Source of the DNA: an uncultured Nitrospirales bacterium
GTDB taxonomy: Bacteria; Nitrospirota; Nitrospiria; Nitrospirales; UBA8639
Assembly (NCBI GenBank): GCA_951812745.1
Contig: OX638327.1
Span: forward strand, 1,415,914 to 1,479,913
Reading direction: 5' to 3'
Length of the DNA: 64,000 nucleotides
Part shown: positions 35,439-44,770 of the stretch, in pieces
Position numbering within the stretch: the stretch's first letter is position 1
Layout of the letters: each line of letters begins with the position of its first letter
Translations under genes and position numbers: made by a program
Notes under the pieces: model-generated
What the model saw: only the letters and a program-made list of their open reading frames with translations
Told to the model about the DNA's origin: nothing
Databases searched by the model: none

Positions 35439-36464
35439 GTGAGACACCCTTCCGCCCTCCGATCCGTTCTTTGGCGTTTGCCTTGGTCCTTGCAACCGTG
35501 CCTGTTCCGGACGCCGCTCCGCATCATCACTGTGGTTCTGCTACTGAATGCCTGGACGCTGCCGGCTCTCGCCAATCCCATCATCAAACTGAGTAGCCCC
35601 CAATCCTTCATCGCCCATCCTTCGGGGGAAGGCTACTACATCGCCAATGCCAACGGCGAACCCGGTACGCCCGACAACAACGGGTTCATCTCGAAACTTG
35701 ATCAGGAGGGCAACCTGCTGGATCGACATTTCATCCAGGGTGGCCGCGGCGACACGATCCTGCATTCCCCCCATGGCATGGCCATCGCCGGTGAAATCCT
35801 CTACGTAGCCGATATCGACGTCGTCCGGGGATTTCATGCGCAATCCGGGAAACCCACGGTGACCGTTTCCCTGCATCCGTTTCACATCGAGGCGTTGACG
35901 GATCTGATTGCCGACGGCATCGGACAACTCTATGTCCTGGACACGGCCGGGAACGCCGTGTACCAAATCGACCCTCAACAAGATTACGAGGTGTCCCTGT
36001 ATCTCCAAGACGAGACTTTGGCGTCGCCGCGAGGACTGGCCGTGCATCCGAGGTCAGGCCGGCTGTGGATCGCGAGCCTTGACAACGGAAACGTGATGGA
36101 AATTGCGGAAGACCGCACCATGACCGAGATCATTTCCAATTCGTTCTTTACCGGCAAGTTTCGGAATTTAAGCGGGATCGACTTTGACCGATTCGGCAGC
36201 CTGTATCTATCCGACCTGACCGCGGGCAAGATCTGGCGGGTCCAGCCTGATCATTCCATGCAGGTTATTGCCGAATTTCTGATCTCGCCGTCTTCCGTCA
36301 AAATCGACCGCCGGAACCATATGATCCTCGTCCCCTATTTGTACGCCGATGGGGCCGAGATCAATGGATTGGAACGCCCGACGAATACCGGCAAGCAACG
36401 GAAACGCAAACGGACGCTCTCCGATTACGGGCTGGGCTGGTTGGAGGAAGACGAGAAGCCATGA
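35439..36464 (+). CDS. Exported NHL/SMP-30-like beta-propeller protein
   Basis: A 341-residue protein with an unusually long N-terminal basic segment, a hydrophobic core (IITVVLLLNAWTL), and a signal peptidase-like PALAN site near residue 46. The mature part has repeated blades of the type LAVHPRSGRLWIASLDNGNVMEI and SGIDFDRFGSLYLSDLTAGKIWRV, as in NHL or SMP-30 propellers. The C-terminus is basic (KQRKRKR). The function is unknown, and propellers of this sort often bind sugars, lactones or proteins. GTG 35439 is the first start and may be leaderless. The 3' end overlaps the next gene by 4 nt. Confidence 0.82.
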   Translation: MRHPSALRSVLWRLPWSLQPCLFRTPLRIITVVLLLNAWTLPALANPIIKLSSPQSFIAHPSGEGYYIANANGEPGTPDNNGFISKLDQEGNLLDRHFIQGGRGDTILHSPHGMAIAGEILYVADIDVVRGFHAQSGKPTVTVSLHPFHIEALTDLIADGIGQLYVLDTAGNAVYQIDPQQDYEVSLYLQDETLASPRGLAVHPRSGRLWIASLDNGNVMEIAEDRTMTEIISNSFFTGKFRNLSGIDFDRFGSLYLSDLTAGKIWRVQPDHSMQVIAEFLISPSSVKIDRRNHMILVPYLYADGAEINGLERPTNTGKQRKRKRTLSDYGLGWLEEDEKP

Positions 36465-37129
36465 GCAAGTGCATGTACTGCCACGAACGAAAAGGTAAAC
36501 GTCCCTGCCCGGCGTTACGTGGCGCCATTTGCAGCCAATGCTGTGGCACGCACCGCGTCGTCAGCATTGCGTGCCATTCCGATTGCGTCTATCTGGATAC
36601 GAACGTGGAATATCAACAAAAACGCGTCGGGGATCAGTTTGAACAGGAACGGCGCGCTTTCTACAAAGAACTGCTGGAACAATCGGGGGACAAGGCCGCG
36701 GAGATGTTTTACTTTCTCGAAGCCGTGACGTTTAAACATTTTCACGCGCGGAGCGACGCGCAGGATGGGGACGTCATCGCGGCCATCCAGGCGTTGCGTC
36801 GATCGTTCAGCCCGATCCACGTGCCGGAAGGCATGGCCCCTCCCTTTACCGAAGCCCTCAAGAAAGAATATCAAGCCTTCATGGAGGGAGAAAAACCCGA
36901 CACCCAACTCGTGAGTGAGGTGCTGGATCGCGGCCTGACGTTTATTGCCGGATTTTCGGGAGACGGGCTGCGGTCCAAACGCTTTCTCAATGGCTTGATC
37001 GGATTCCTCAAGGGTCGTCACCCCGACGTCGCTGAAAAACTGACGAGACTCGGCACGACCGGCGGACGCATCATCCTTCCGGGCGGCGTCCCCATGGAAG
37101 AGCAGCCCGCCCGAAGTGTACAGAACTAG
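36461..37129 (+). CDS. Cys-rich N-terminal zinc-finger-like protein, unknown function
   Basis: A 222-residue cytoplasmic protein. The first 45 residues hold many cysteines (CMYC, RPCPALRGAICSQCC, ACHSDC), arranged like one or two zinc-binding sites, then DCVYLD. The remaining 170 residues are helical, with FKHFHARSD and a C-terminal hydrophobic helical bundle, without a recognised active site. It overlaps the preceding propeller gene by ATGA and is co-translated with it. I do not recognise a characterised family, though similar CPAL...ICSQCCGT starts are familiar in uncharacterised proteins. Confidence 0.8.
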   Translation: MSKCMYCHERKGKRPCPALRGAICSQCCGTHRVVSIACHSDCVYLDTNVEYQQKRVGDQFEQERRAFYKELLEQSGDKAAEMFYFLEAVTFKHFHARSDAQDGDVIAAIQALRRSFSPIHVPEGMAPPFTEALKKEYQAFMEGEKPDTQLVSEVLDRGLTFIAGFSGDGLRSKRFLNGLIGFLKGRHPDVAEKLTRLGTTGGRIILPGGVPMEEQPARSVQN

Positions 37130-37149
37130 GGCCCTTTCCGCTGCTTGAC

Positions 37150-37752
37150 TTATTTCACCTCGATGGTCATTTCGATACGTTCAAGAGGATTGTCTCTGGG
37201 GTCCCTGGGGTGACGCACGATTTTATCAGCCACCTCCATGCCCTTCACTACTTCTCCAAACACCGTGTACTGACCGTCCAAACTGGGGGCTTTGCCGATC
37301 ATGATGAAAAACTGAGAGCCTGCGCTGTTGGGATCAGCCGACCGGGCGGCAGACACAATGCCCCGTTCATGCGGAATCCGATTAAACTCAGCCGGTAAGG
37401 TATAGCCGGGTCCTCCCATTCCATAGAGATGTCGCTTGCTCGGATCTTTGGTGTTGGGATCCCCACCCTGAATCATAAAGCCGGGAATCACCCGGTGGAA
37501 GATCGTTCCGTTATAAAACCCCTTTTTAGCTAAATTCAAAAAGCTTTCCACGTGCTGGGGCGCTAATTCCGGGAAAAAGACCAGTTCCATTTGACCAAAT
37601 TTGGTGGTGATGATCGCACGAGGAGCTTTGCCCTCCGCCGTCAGCAGTCCTTGAGGGCTCCCGGCCCGGACGGGTTCCCCATTGACTCCCACCAGCAGAG
37701 CCACGACGCCCATGACCCACAGCATTGTTCTTGCCACACGTAATCCAAGCAT
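37150..37752 (-). CDS. Exported cyclophilin-type peptidyl-prolyl isomerase
   Basis: A 200-residue cyclophilin with an N-terminal signal sequence (MLGLRVARTMLWVMGVVALLVG then EPVRAGS). The active-site strand FHRVIPGFMIQGGD and SAGSQFFIMIGKAPSLDGQYTVFGEV are intact. It should catalyse prolyl cis/trans isomerisation in the periplasm. It follows rnc after 45 nt on the same strand and converges on the Cys-rich gene. Confidence 0.95.
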   Translation of the reverse strand: MLGLRVARTMLWVMGVVALLVGVNGEPVRAGSPQGLLTAEGKAPRAIITTKFGQMELVFFPELAPQHVESFLNLAKKGFYNGTIFHRVIPGFMIQGGDPNTKDPSKRHLYGMGGPGYTLPAEFNRIPHERGIVSAARSADPNSAGSQFFIMIGKAPSLDGQYTVFGEVVKGMEVADKIVRHPRDPRDNPLERIEMTIEVK

Positions 37753-37797
37753 TCCGTCATCCTCCCTACTTGTTGTCTTCCATGATTTCCGTTGGTA

Positions 37798-38505
37798 TTA
37801 GCCCGCGTCGGTCACGGGCCGCAATTGTTCCAGCGCCTGTTTGGCCGCCTGCTGTTCCGCTATTTTCTTACTGCGTCCCTGCCCGCTTCCACGACATTGT
37901 TGTGCAATGGCCACCGTCACTTCAAATGTTTTTTGATGATCAGGGCCCGATTCCTCGATCACGGTATACACCGGCAGGGCATGCACGTGCTGTTGACACC
38001 ATTCCTGCAATTGACTTTTATAGTCCTGCCTGAAAGCGGCGAGGTCATCCTGGTGCAATTCTTTGAGTTGGGTCTCCAGCACCTGCAACGTAAACGTTCG
38101 GGCCGCCGTCATTCCCCCATCCATATAGACGGCTCCAATCACGGCCTCCAGCGCGTTTGCCAGGAGAGACGCTTTGTCCCTGCCCTTGGTGCGTTCTTCG
38201 CCGCGGCCCAACCGGAGCATTCGGCCAAGGCTCAATCGCCGCGCGGCGTCCGCCAGCGTGACCCGACCCACGAGCCGGGCTCGTATCTGTGACAAATCCC
38301 CTTCGGCCAACGCAGGAAAGGTTTCCGCCAAATACTCACTCACGATCAACCCCAATACCGCATCGCCTAAAAACTCAAGGCGTTCATTCTGTTTGTCCGC
38401 CACAGAGGACTTCTCGTGGGAACGATGCGTCAAGGCCTCTTCCAATAACGCCGGCTCGCGAAACTGATACGGCAGTTGTTGCTGCGCCTCCTCAAACACC
38501 TTCAC
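37798..38505 (-). CDS. rnc: Ribonuclease III
   Basis: RNase III cleaves double-stranded RNA, processing rRNA and mRNAs. The 235-residue protein has the catalytic NERLEFLGDAVLGLIVSEYL signature, a second conserved Asp/Glu region (DKASLLANALEAVIGAVYMDGG), and a C-terminal dsRBD (about 160-228). It is the distal part of the fab cluster, 36 nt after fabF, an arrangement widely conserved in bacteria. Confidence 0.98.
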   Translation of the reverse strand: MKVFEEAQQQLPYQFREPALLEEALTHRSHEKSSVADKQNERLEFLGDAVLGLIVSEYLAETFPALAEGDLSQIRARLVGRVTLADAARRLSLGRMLRLGRGEERTKGRDKASLLANALEAVIGAVYMDGGMTAARTFTLQVLETQLKELHQDDLAAFRQDYKSQLQEWCQQHVHALPVYTVIEESGPDHQKTFEVTVAIAQQCRGSGQGRSKKIAEQQAAKQALEQLRPVTDAG

Positions 38506-38541
38506 GCCCTTTATCTGATGGTCGGGTACGTCAGGGAGAAC

Positions 38542-39807
38542 CTAAACGTCCAGACTCCCTGATGCAGTCTTGACGACCAGGCAGGCATTCACGCCACCAA
38601 AGCCGAAGGCATTCGAAAGCGCGGCTTCGATGGGAACCTGACGGGCCTGCCCGGGAATGTAGTCAAGATCACACTCGGGATCGGGATGCTCCAGATTCAC
38701 CGTAGGCGGCAAGACGCCATGATACAGCGCCAGGGTGGTAAACACGGCCTCGACGCCACCGGCCGCTCCTAACAGATGGCCGATCATGGATTTCGTGGAA
38801 CTCACCGGAAGTCGGGCGGCATGGTTCCCAAACACGGTTTTAATGGCCTGCGTTTCGACTCGATCCGCAAAGGTGGAGGTGGCATGCGCGTTGATATACC
38901 CGATGGTCGCTTTCGGGACGCCCGCGTCGCGAATGGCTTTCTCCATACAATCCACGGCCCCGGCACCGTCATCCGGCGGAGCGGTGATGTGAAAAGCGTC
39001 ACTGGTCATCGCATAGCCGGCAAGTTCTCCGTAGATTCTGACGCCGCGACGTTGCGCGTGCTCTAATGCTTCCAACACCACCACGCCGGCACCTTCTCCT
39101 ATCACGAACCCGTCCCGATCACGATCAAACGGACGACTCGCCCGTTCCGGATCGTCATTACGGCGTGATAACGCTTTTGCCGCACCGAATCCGGCAATGG
39201 CCAACGGGCAAATCGTGGATTCGGTCCCGCCGGCCAACATCACGTCCGCTTCCCCACGTTGAATGATCCGGTAGGCGTCTCCGATGCAATGATTCCCCGT
39301 AGCACAAGCCGTCACGGCACACGAATTGGGGCCTTTGGCTCCGAACCGGATCGCGACTTGGCCCGAGGCCAAATTCACGATGACCATCGGGATGAAGAAC
39401 GGACTGACGCGGCCCGGCCCCTTGTCCTGGAGTACCTTGTGATACTGCTCAATGGCCGGCAGACCGCCGATGCCCGCTCCGATGTAGACCCCCACCCGCT
39501 CGGCGGTTTCGGGTGCGATAGTTAATCCCGCGTCATCCACCGCCTCCTGGCTCGCGGCCACGGCGTATTGGATGAACGTATCCATCTTTTTGATTTCTTT
39601 TTTTTCGAGATGATCGGCCGGATCGAAGTCCTTCACTTCAGCCGCAATTCGGCAGGCATAGCCGGACGCATCGAAGCGCGTGATGGGACCGATTCCCGAC
39701 TTCCCGGCAAGCAGCGCTTGCCAAGTGTTGTCGACACCGATTCCCAGGGGAGTCACGACTCCCAAGCCGGTGATCACCACACGCCGACTGGGGGGGTACT
39801 CGGTCAT
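38542..39807 (-). CDS. fabF: Beta-ketoacyl-ACP synthase II
   Basis: FabF elongates acyl-ACP by Claisen condensation with malonyl-ACP. The 421-residue protein has the thiolase fold with the nucleophile Cys168 in TACATGNHCIGDAYR, and the two histidines in INAHATSTFADRVET and SSTKSMIGHLLGAAG. It is 12 nt after acpP, the standard acpP-fabF order. The start is ATG 39807. Confidence 0.97.
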   Translation of the reverse strand: MTEYPPSRRVVITGLGVVTPLGIGVDNTWQALLAGKSGIGPITRFDASGYACRIAAEVKDFDPADHLEKKEIKKMDTFIQYAVAASQEAVDDAGLTIAPETAERVGVYIGAGIGGLPAIEQYHKVLQDKGPGRVSPFFIPMVIVNLASGQVAIRFGAKGPNSCAVTACATGNHCIGDAYRIIQRGEADVMLAGGTESTICPLAIAGFGAAKALSRRNDDPERASRPFDRDRDGFVIGEGAGVVVLEALEHAQRRGVRIYGELAGYAMTSDAFHITAPPDDGAGAVDCMEKAIRDAGVPKATIGYINAHATSTFADRVETQAIKTVFGNHAARLPVSSTKSMIGHLLGAAGGVEAVFTTLALYHGVLPPTVNLEHPDPECDLDYIPGQARQVPIEAALSNAFGFGGVNACLVVKTASGSLDV

Positions 39808-39819
39808 GAGCGCCGCGGA

Positions 39820-40050
39820 TCAGGTTTTTTCTTTGATATACTCAATGGCTTGAGAAACTTTTTGAATCTTTTCCGCGTCTTCATCGGGGATTTCCACGTC
39901 AAATTCTTCCTCAAGCGCCATCACCAGTTCCACCGTGTCCAAGGAGTCGGCCCCTAAATCCTCGACAAAAGACGCGTCGGGCACGACGTCCTCTTCTTCC
40001 ACTCCCAATTGTTCCGCAATGATCTTTCGAATACGTTCTTCAGCGGCCAT
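39820..40050 (-). CDS. acpP: Acyl carrier protein
   Basis: The 76-residue ACP carries growing acyl chains on 4'-phosphopantetheine attached to Ser36 in [11 protein letters not shown]. Strong negative charge and the four-helix pattern are typical. ATG 40050 is used. GTG 40062 directly abuts a GGAGG element and would leave no spacing. It sits between fabG and fabF. Confidence 0.98.
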   Translation of the reverse strand: MAAEERIRKIIAEQLGVEEEDVVPDASFVEDLGADSLDTVELVMALEEEFDVEIPDEDAEKIQKVSQAIEYIKEKT

Positions 40051-40103
40051 CGACCTTCGCACCTCCTGTTAAGCAATCCATTTGGAATGTGTCATTCATC
40101 CTG

Positions 40104-40844
40104 TTACGCCATGTGCATCCCGCCATTGACGTGGAACACTTGGCCGGTAATGTACCCCGCGGCGTCCGAGGCTAAAAACCGGACGGCTTCCGCCACCTCG
40201 GCGGGTAGGCCTAATCGACCAAGAGGAATCTGTTGCAACAACGTGTCTTTCACTTCCTGGTTCAAGGCTCGGGTCATGGCCGTGTCGATAAAACCCGGAG
40301 CGACCGCGTTCACCGTAATGTTCCGACTCGCATATTCGCGAGCGACCGATTTGGTGAACCCGATGACCGCCGCTTTCGACGCGGCGTAGTTGGCCTGTCC
40401 CGCGTTCCCAATGGCCCCCACGATCGAGGCCATGTTAATGATCCGGCCATACCGCTGTTTGGTCATGGGTCCCAGAATCGCCTTGGTACAATAAAACGTG
40501 CCGGTGAGATTGACCTGGAGGACGGCGTTCCAATCCTCTTCTTTCATGCGCATAATCAACCCGTCACGGGTAATGCCCGCATTATTGACCAATACGTCCA
40601 CACGTCCCCATTCCTTCACGACGTGATCCACCATCCCCTTGACGGCTTCCCACTGGGCCACGTTGGCCGACAATGCCAGGCCTCGACCCTGCTGGTGTTC
40701 CACCAATTGCAGCGTGTCGGTACATCGCGCGGCTTCCAGATCTACCACGGCCACGTCGGCTCCGGCTTTCGCGAAACATTCCGCAATGGCTTGCCCAATG
40801 CCTTGCGCCGCTCCCGTGACAATGGCTTTTTTCCCTTCCAACAC
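40104..40844 (-). CDS. fabG: 3-oxoacyl-ACP reductase
   Basis: FabG reduces beta-ketoacyl-ACP with NADPH. The 246-residue SDR has TGAAQGIGQAIAE, NNAGITRDGLIMRM and the catalytic S-Y-x3-K (NYAASKAAVIGF). GTG 40844 gives the usual length and has a GAGG ribosome binding site. The longer frame to 40889 would overlap fabD. It lies between fabD and acpP. Confidence 0.97.
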   Translation of the reverse strand: MLEGKKAIVTGAAQGIGQAIAECFAKAGADVAVVDLEAARCTDTLQLVEHQQGRGLALSANVAQWEAVKGMVDHVVKEWGRVDVLVNNAGITRDGLIMRMKEEDWNAVLQVNLTGTFYCTKAILGPMTKQRYGRIINMASIVGAIGNAGQANYAASKAAVIGFTKSVAREYASRNITVNAVAPGFIDTAMTRALNQEVKDTLLQQIPLGRLGLPAEVAEAVRFLASDAAGYITGQVFHVNGGMHMA

Positions 40845-40885
40845 GCTTCCCTCGTTTTTTATATTTCGGGAACTGCGTCTTACCG

Positions 40886-41821
40886 TCAATGACGTATGGT
40901 CGTCAAGGTCTTGTCCAGGGACTCCGGGTCCTGAATGTGGTGCAATTCCGCTTCCGGCACAATGCGTGTGGCGAGTCGGGTCAATACCGTCCCCGGACCG
41001 ATCTCAATAAACGTCCGAATACCCTGCTCCCACATCGCGCGAATGGTGTGCTCCCATAACACGGAGGACGGTAACTGGCGAATCAGAGAATGGCGCACCT
41101 CTTCGGCGTGGACCAACGGACGCGCCTCGACGTTATTAAAGAGTGGCACGGTCAAATCGGAAAGCGACACCGCGTGCACGTGAGGAGCCAACCGGTCCGC
41201 AGCCGGTTGCATCAAGGACGAATGAACCGGCACACTGACGGGCAAAGGAACGGCTCGCCGGCACCCTTGGACTTTGGCTAATTCAATGGCCCGTTCCACC
41301 GCGGCTTTTTCACCCGAGATTACCACTTGGCCCGGGGAGTTGAAATTGGCTGCGGCCACGACGCCCACGGATTGTGCTTCCCGACAAATGTCCTTGACCA
41401 CCTCCCCCGCCAACCCGAGTATCGCCACGACCAGCCCGCTCCCCGAAGGGACCGCTTCTTCCATGTATCGTGCCCGTTTGTGTACCAACGCCACGGCATC
41501 CGGAAACGACAGCCCTCCAGCGGCAACGATGGCCGAATATTCACCCAAACTGTGGCCCGCCACCGCGGAAGGGTGGATACGTGCCTCCAAGGCCCGCCAG
41601 GCGATCAGGCTCGTCACCAGCAACGCGGGTTGGGTATATTCCGTTCGATTGAGTTGTTCCGCCGGTCCGTCAAAACAGAGGGCTTGCAGGTCATACCCCA
41701 AGATCGAGTTGGCCTCGTCAAACAAGGCCATGAGTTGCGGATACGCCTCTTGCCACGCTTGTCCCATCCCGACGGCTTGCGAGCCTTGACCGGGAAACAG
41801 GAATGCAATTGAGCCAGACAT
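40886..41821 (-). CDS. fabD: Malonyl-CoA:ACP transacylase
   Basis: FabD loads malonyl onto ACP. The 311-residue protein begins with LFPGQGSQAVGMG, has the nucleophile elbow GHSLGEYSAIVA (catalytic Ser), and PVSVPVHSSLM with the catalytic His. It stands between the enoyl-reductase-like SDR gene (79 nt) and fabG (41 nt). Confidence 0.98.
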   Translation of the reverse strand: MSGSIAFLFPGQGSQAVGMGQAWQEAYPQLMALFDEANSILGYDLQALCFDGPAEQLNRTEYTQPALLVTSLIAWRALEARIHPSAVAGHSLGEYSAIVAAGGLSFPDAVALVHKRARYMEEAVPSGSGLVVAILGLAGEVVKDICREAQSVGVVAAANFNSPGQVVISGEKAAVERAIELAKVQGCRRAVPLPVSVPVHSSLMQPAADRLAPHVHAVSLSDLTVPLFNNVEARPLVHAEEVRHSLIRQLPSSVLWEHTIRAMWEQGIRTFIEIGPGTVLTRLATRIVPEAELHHIQDPESLDKTLTTIRH

Positions 41822-41900
41822 ACAAACTCAGGGTATGAGTGAAACCGTCGAGAAAGTCAACGGATAAAAGCGCCCATGGACATGAACCGCTGCCGGGCGG

Positions 41901-42710
41901 TCAGTCAACGATAAACTCGCCTCCATCCACACAGATCACGTTGCCGGTCAACCAATGCGACTTGGGATGGCTGAGCAAACCGATGGCGTCCGCCACGTCA
42001 CGCGGCGTGGTGAGACGTCCAGAGGGATTCTTCCGTTGGGCTAAGGCGATCATGTCATCGGACCCCGGAATTTTCCGTAAGGCCGGGGTATCGGTGACGC
42101 CCGCCATGATCGCGTTCGCCGTAATCCCCAGGGGAGCCAATTCAAGCGCAAGCTGGCGAACGTGGGATTCCAGAGCCGCCTTCGCAGCGGACACCGCTCC
42201 ATAGGTGGACCACACCCGTGCGCCGCCCGCACTGGTCATCGCAAAAATTCTTCCGCCGTGACCCATGAGTCCCCGCGCCAGTAACTCTTGCACCCAATAC
42301 ACCAAACTGTTTGCCATGACGTCCAACGTCATATCGACCTGGGCTTTACTCACGGCATCGGCACGCGTGTCGGTGACGAACCGTCTCAGCGTTCCAAAAG
42401 CCAGGGAATGGAGGAAAACGCGAATCGTCGCCGGGTCACCATGCGCCCGGAATCTGGCTTCAACGGCGTCCACGACTTCCCGGCGCTTCTCCGCATCCGC
42501 CGCATTGACGTTAAAAAAGAGGGCTTCCCGGCCATGGGCCCGGATGTCTGCCACGAGACGGTCCACGTTGGGGAGCGTGGATTTCCGGTCCAAGTGTACC
42601 CCGATGATATTCATACCGAGGGACGCCAATTCCAGAGCCACGGCCCTGCCGAATCCGCTCGAGGCGCCTAAGATCAACGCCCATTCTCCTGGTCTTTCAT
42701 CCGCAGCCAT
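41901..42710 (-). CDS. SDR-family reductase, probable enoyl-ACP reductase
   Basis: A 269-residue short-chain dehydrogenase. Nucleotide motif GASSGFG is at 15-21. LHSLAFG near residue 100 resembles the VHSIAFA segment of FabI. The catalytic pair is Tyr170 and Lys177, spaced Y-x6-K as in FabI/FabL enoyl reductases, not Y-x3-K as in ordinary SDRs. The position between fabH and fabD, with no other enoyl reductase in the cluster, supports a role in the last step of elongation. It differs enough from FabI and FabL that I leave the symbol open. Confidence 0.8.
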   Translation of the reverse strand: MAADERPGEWALILGASSGFGRAVALELASLGMNIIGVHLDRKSTLPNVDRLVADIRAHGREALFFNVNAADAEKRREVVDAVEARFRAHGDPATIRVFLHSLAFGTLRRFVTDTRADAVSKAQVDMTLDVMANSLVYWVQELLARGLMGHGGRIFAMTSAGGARVWSTYGAVSAAKAALESHVRQLALELAPLGITANAIMAGVTDTPALRKIPGSDDMIALAQRKNPSGRLTTPRDVADAIGLLSHPKSHWLTGNVICVDGGEFIVD

Positions 42711-42722
42711 GTTTCATCCTTT

Positions 42723-43697
42723 CTACCACCGCAGCACCCCGGAGGCCCACGTGAGCCCTGCCCCGAACGCCGCCATGACTACCAGATGCCCTTCCTGGAT
42801 CGTACCGTTTTTGGCGGCTTCATCCAATGCCAACGGGATTGACGCCGCAGAGGTATTGCCATACCGGTCGACGTTGATCACGACCCGGTCCAGGGGTAAC
42901 CCGATGCGTTGCCCGACGGCCCGTAAAATTCGAATGTTGGCCTGGTGGGGAATCAGGCAATCAATATCGTCAATGCCGAGCCCATGCGCTGCGACGGCCT
43001 CTCGTATGGCCTCTTCCATGGTTTTGACGGCAATCTTGAAGGTTTCATTGCCGCGCATTTTGACACAATGCAGGCGTTCGGCCACCACGCGTTCCGACGG
43101 AGGGAGACTCGACCCACCACCAGGCACGCAAATCAAATCGGAGAACTGCCCATCCGCGTGTAAATGGAGGGAAAGGATCCCCCGGTCGTCTTCCGTCGGG
43201 CCCAGCACAACGGCGCCCGCGCCATCTCCAAAGAGGACACAGGTGTTCCGGTCCGTCCAATCCGTGATGGAAGACATCACTTCCGACCCGATGACCAACA
43301 CGTAGCGATGCCCCGTTTGTACAAAGGCGTCCGCCACCGACAGGCCATACACGAACCCGCAACACGCCGCCGAAATATCGCAGGCAGCGGCCTTCACGGC
43401 ACCAAGACGATGTTGAATCAGGGACGCGGTCGAAGGCAGAGGAGCATCCCCGGTACAGGTGGCCACGAGGATCAGATCGAGTTGGGCCGCCTGAACGTTT
43501 GCGTCGGCCAACGCCTGCTGCGCCGCCAGCACCCCCAGGTCCGAACAGGCTTCGCCGGGGGCAGCCAAGCGACGCTCGCGAATGCCGGTGCGTTCCACGA
43601 TCCAGGAATCCGACGTGTCCACCATGTTTTCGAGGTCGGCATTGGTCAACACCTGTTTGGGAGTATAGGACCCCGTCCCGAATATCCGACTTCTCAT
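42723..43697 (-). CDS. fabH: Beta-ketoacyl-ACP synthase III
   Basis: FabH starts fatty-acid synthesis by condensing acetyl-CoA (or a branched primer) with malonyl-ACP. The 324-residue protein has the active Cys112 in DISAACCGFVYG, His in LIPHQANIRI and Asn in YGNTSAASIP. Its ATG overlaps the plsX stop by ATGA. The usual plsX-fabH-fabD-fabG order is interrupted only by the reductase gene. Confidence 0.97.
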   Translation of the reverse strand: MRSRIFGTGSYTPKQVLTNADLENMVDTSDSWIVERTGIRERRLAAPGEACSDLGVLAAQQALADANVQAAQLDLILVATCTGDAPLPSTASLIQHRLGAVKAAACDISAACCGFVYGLSVADAFVQTGHRYVLVIGSEVMSSITDWTDRNTCVLFGDGAGAVVLGPTEDDRGILSLHLHADGQFSDLICVPGGGSSLPPSERVVAERLHCVKMRGNETFKIAVKTMEEAIREAVAAHGLGIDDIDCLIPHQANIRILRAVGQRIGLPLDRVVINVDRYGNTSAASIPLALDEAAKNGTIQEGHLVVMAAFGAGLTWASGVLRW

Positions 43698-44725
43698 TCA
43701 CAGGCCATTTGAGGGCTGGACGCCATCGGTGCGGTCAGACTTTCAGCAATATCACGTTGGATCAGCTCAATCAGCCGACCTTGGGCTAAGGCATCTGCCC
43801 GCCTGATGGCGTTTTTAATGGCCTTGGCCGAGGACCGGCCATGACAAATCATGCACACTCCATTTACACCCAGGAGCGGCGCGCCGCCAAATTCGGCGTA
43901 ATCCGTTCGTCGTTTCAACCGCATGAGCGGACCCGTCATGAAGGCCAACGACAAGCGCCCCAGGGTTGAATTCATCACCTCACTCATCAGGATTTTCTTC
44001 ATGGCCTCCGCCAACCCTTCAGAGATTTTCAACGACACGTTGCCCAGAAATCCGTCACACACGATGACGTCGGCCGTCCCGCTGTACACGTCCCGGCCTT
44101 CGAGGTTTCCGATAAAGTTTAAGGAACTTTCCTTGAGCAGACGGAAGGCCTCTTTCGTCACTTCATTGCCTTTGGTCGCTTCCTCTCCGATACTGAGAAG
44201 CCCCACACGAGGATGCGCGATGCCCATGAGGTGTTTGGCATACTCATGGCCCATAATGGCGAACTGATGTAACTGTTGGGCGGCACAATCGACTGTCGCC
44301 CCGACGTCCAGCATGATCGCCGTTCCCCGTATGGTCGGCAAGGTGGCCGCAATGGCCGGTCGCTCCACCCCCTTGATGGTGCCAAGCAGAAAAAAGGCCG
44401 ACACCATGGCCGCGCCCGTGTTGCCGGCACTCACCACCGCCTGGGCCTCACCGGTCTTGACCAACTCGGTCGCCACCCAAATCGACGAGTCACGTTTCTT
44501 CCTGGCCACTTGCGCGGGGGATTCATGCATGTCAACCGTTTGGGAGGCATGGTGGACCGTGACACGGGGATCCGTGCACTGTACACGCTCCAACTCGGCT
44601 CGGAGTTGATCTTCGTGACCCACGAGAATTAATTCGACGTCAAGCTCTTTGAGGGCTTGCACTGCGCCTTCGACGACGGGGGGCACACCGTGATCCCCGC
44701 CCATGGCATCGAGAGCAATTTTCAT
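43694..44725 (-). CDS. plsX: Phosphate acyltransferase PlsX
   Basis: PlsX makes acyl-phosphate from acyl-ACP for phospholipid synthesis through PlsY. The 343-residue protein starts MKIALDAMGGDHGVPP and contains ISAGNTGAMV-like VVSAGNTGAAMVSA and DVGATVDC. ATG 44725 is the family start, and an upstream TTG 44746 is rejected. It follows rpmF after 45 nt and overlaps fabH. Confidence 0.97.
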   Translation of the reverse strand: MKIALDAMGGDHGVPPVVEGAVQALKELDVELILVGHEDQLRAELERVQCTDPRVTVHHASQTVDMHESPAQVARKKRDSSIWVATELVKTGEAQAVVSAGNTGAAMVSAFFLLGTIKGVERPAIAATLPTIRGTAIMLDVGATVDCAAQQLHQFAIMGHEYAKHLMGIAHPRVGLLSIGEEATKGNEVTKEAFRLLKESSLNFIGNLEGRDVYSGTADVIVCDGFLGNVSLKISEGLAEAMKKILMSEVMNSTLGRLSLAFMTGPLMRLKRRTDYAEFGGAPLLGVNGVCMICHGRSSAKAIKNAIRRADALAQGRLIELIQRDIAESLTAPMASSPQMACE

Positions 44726-44770
44726 GGATCGTGTGCGAGTCTCCAATCGGGAGGAGAGAGTCGAGAAGTT

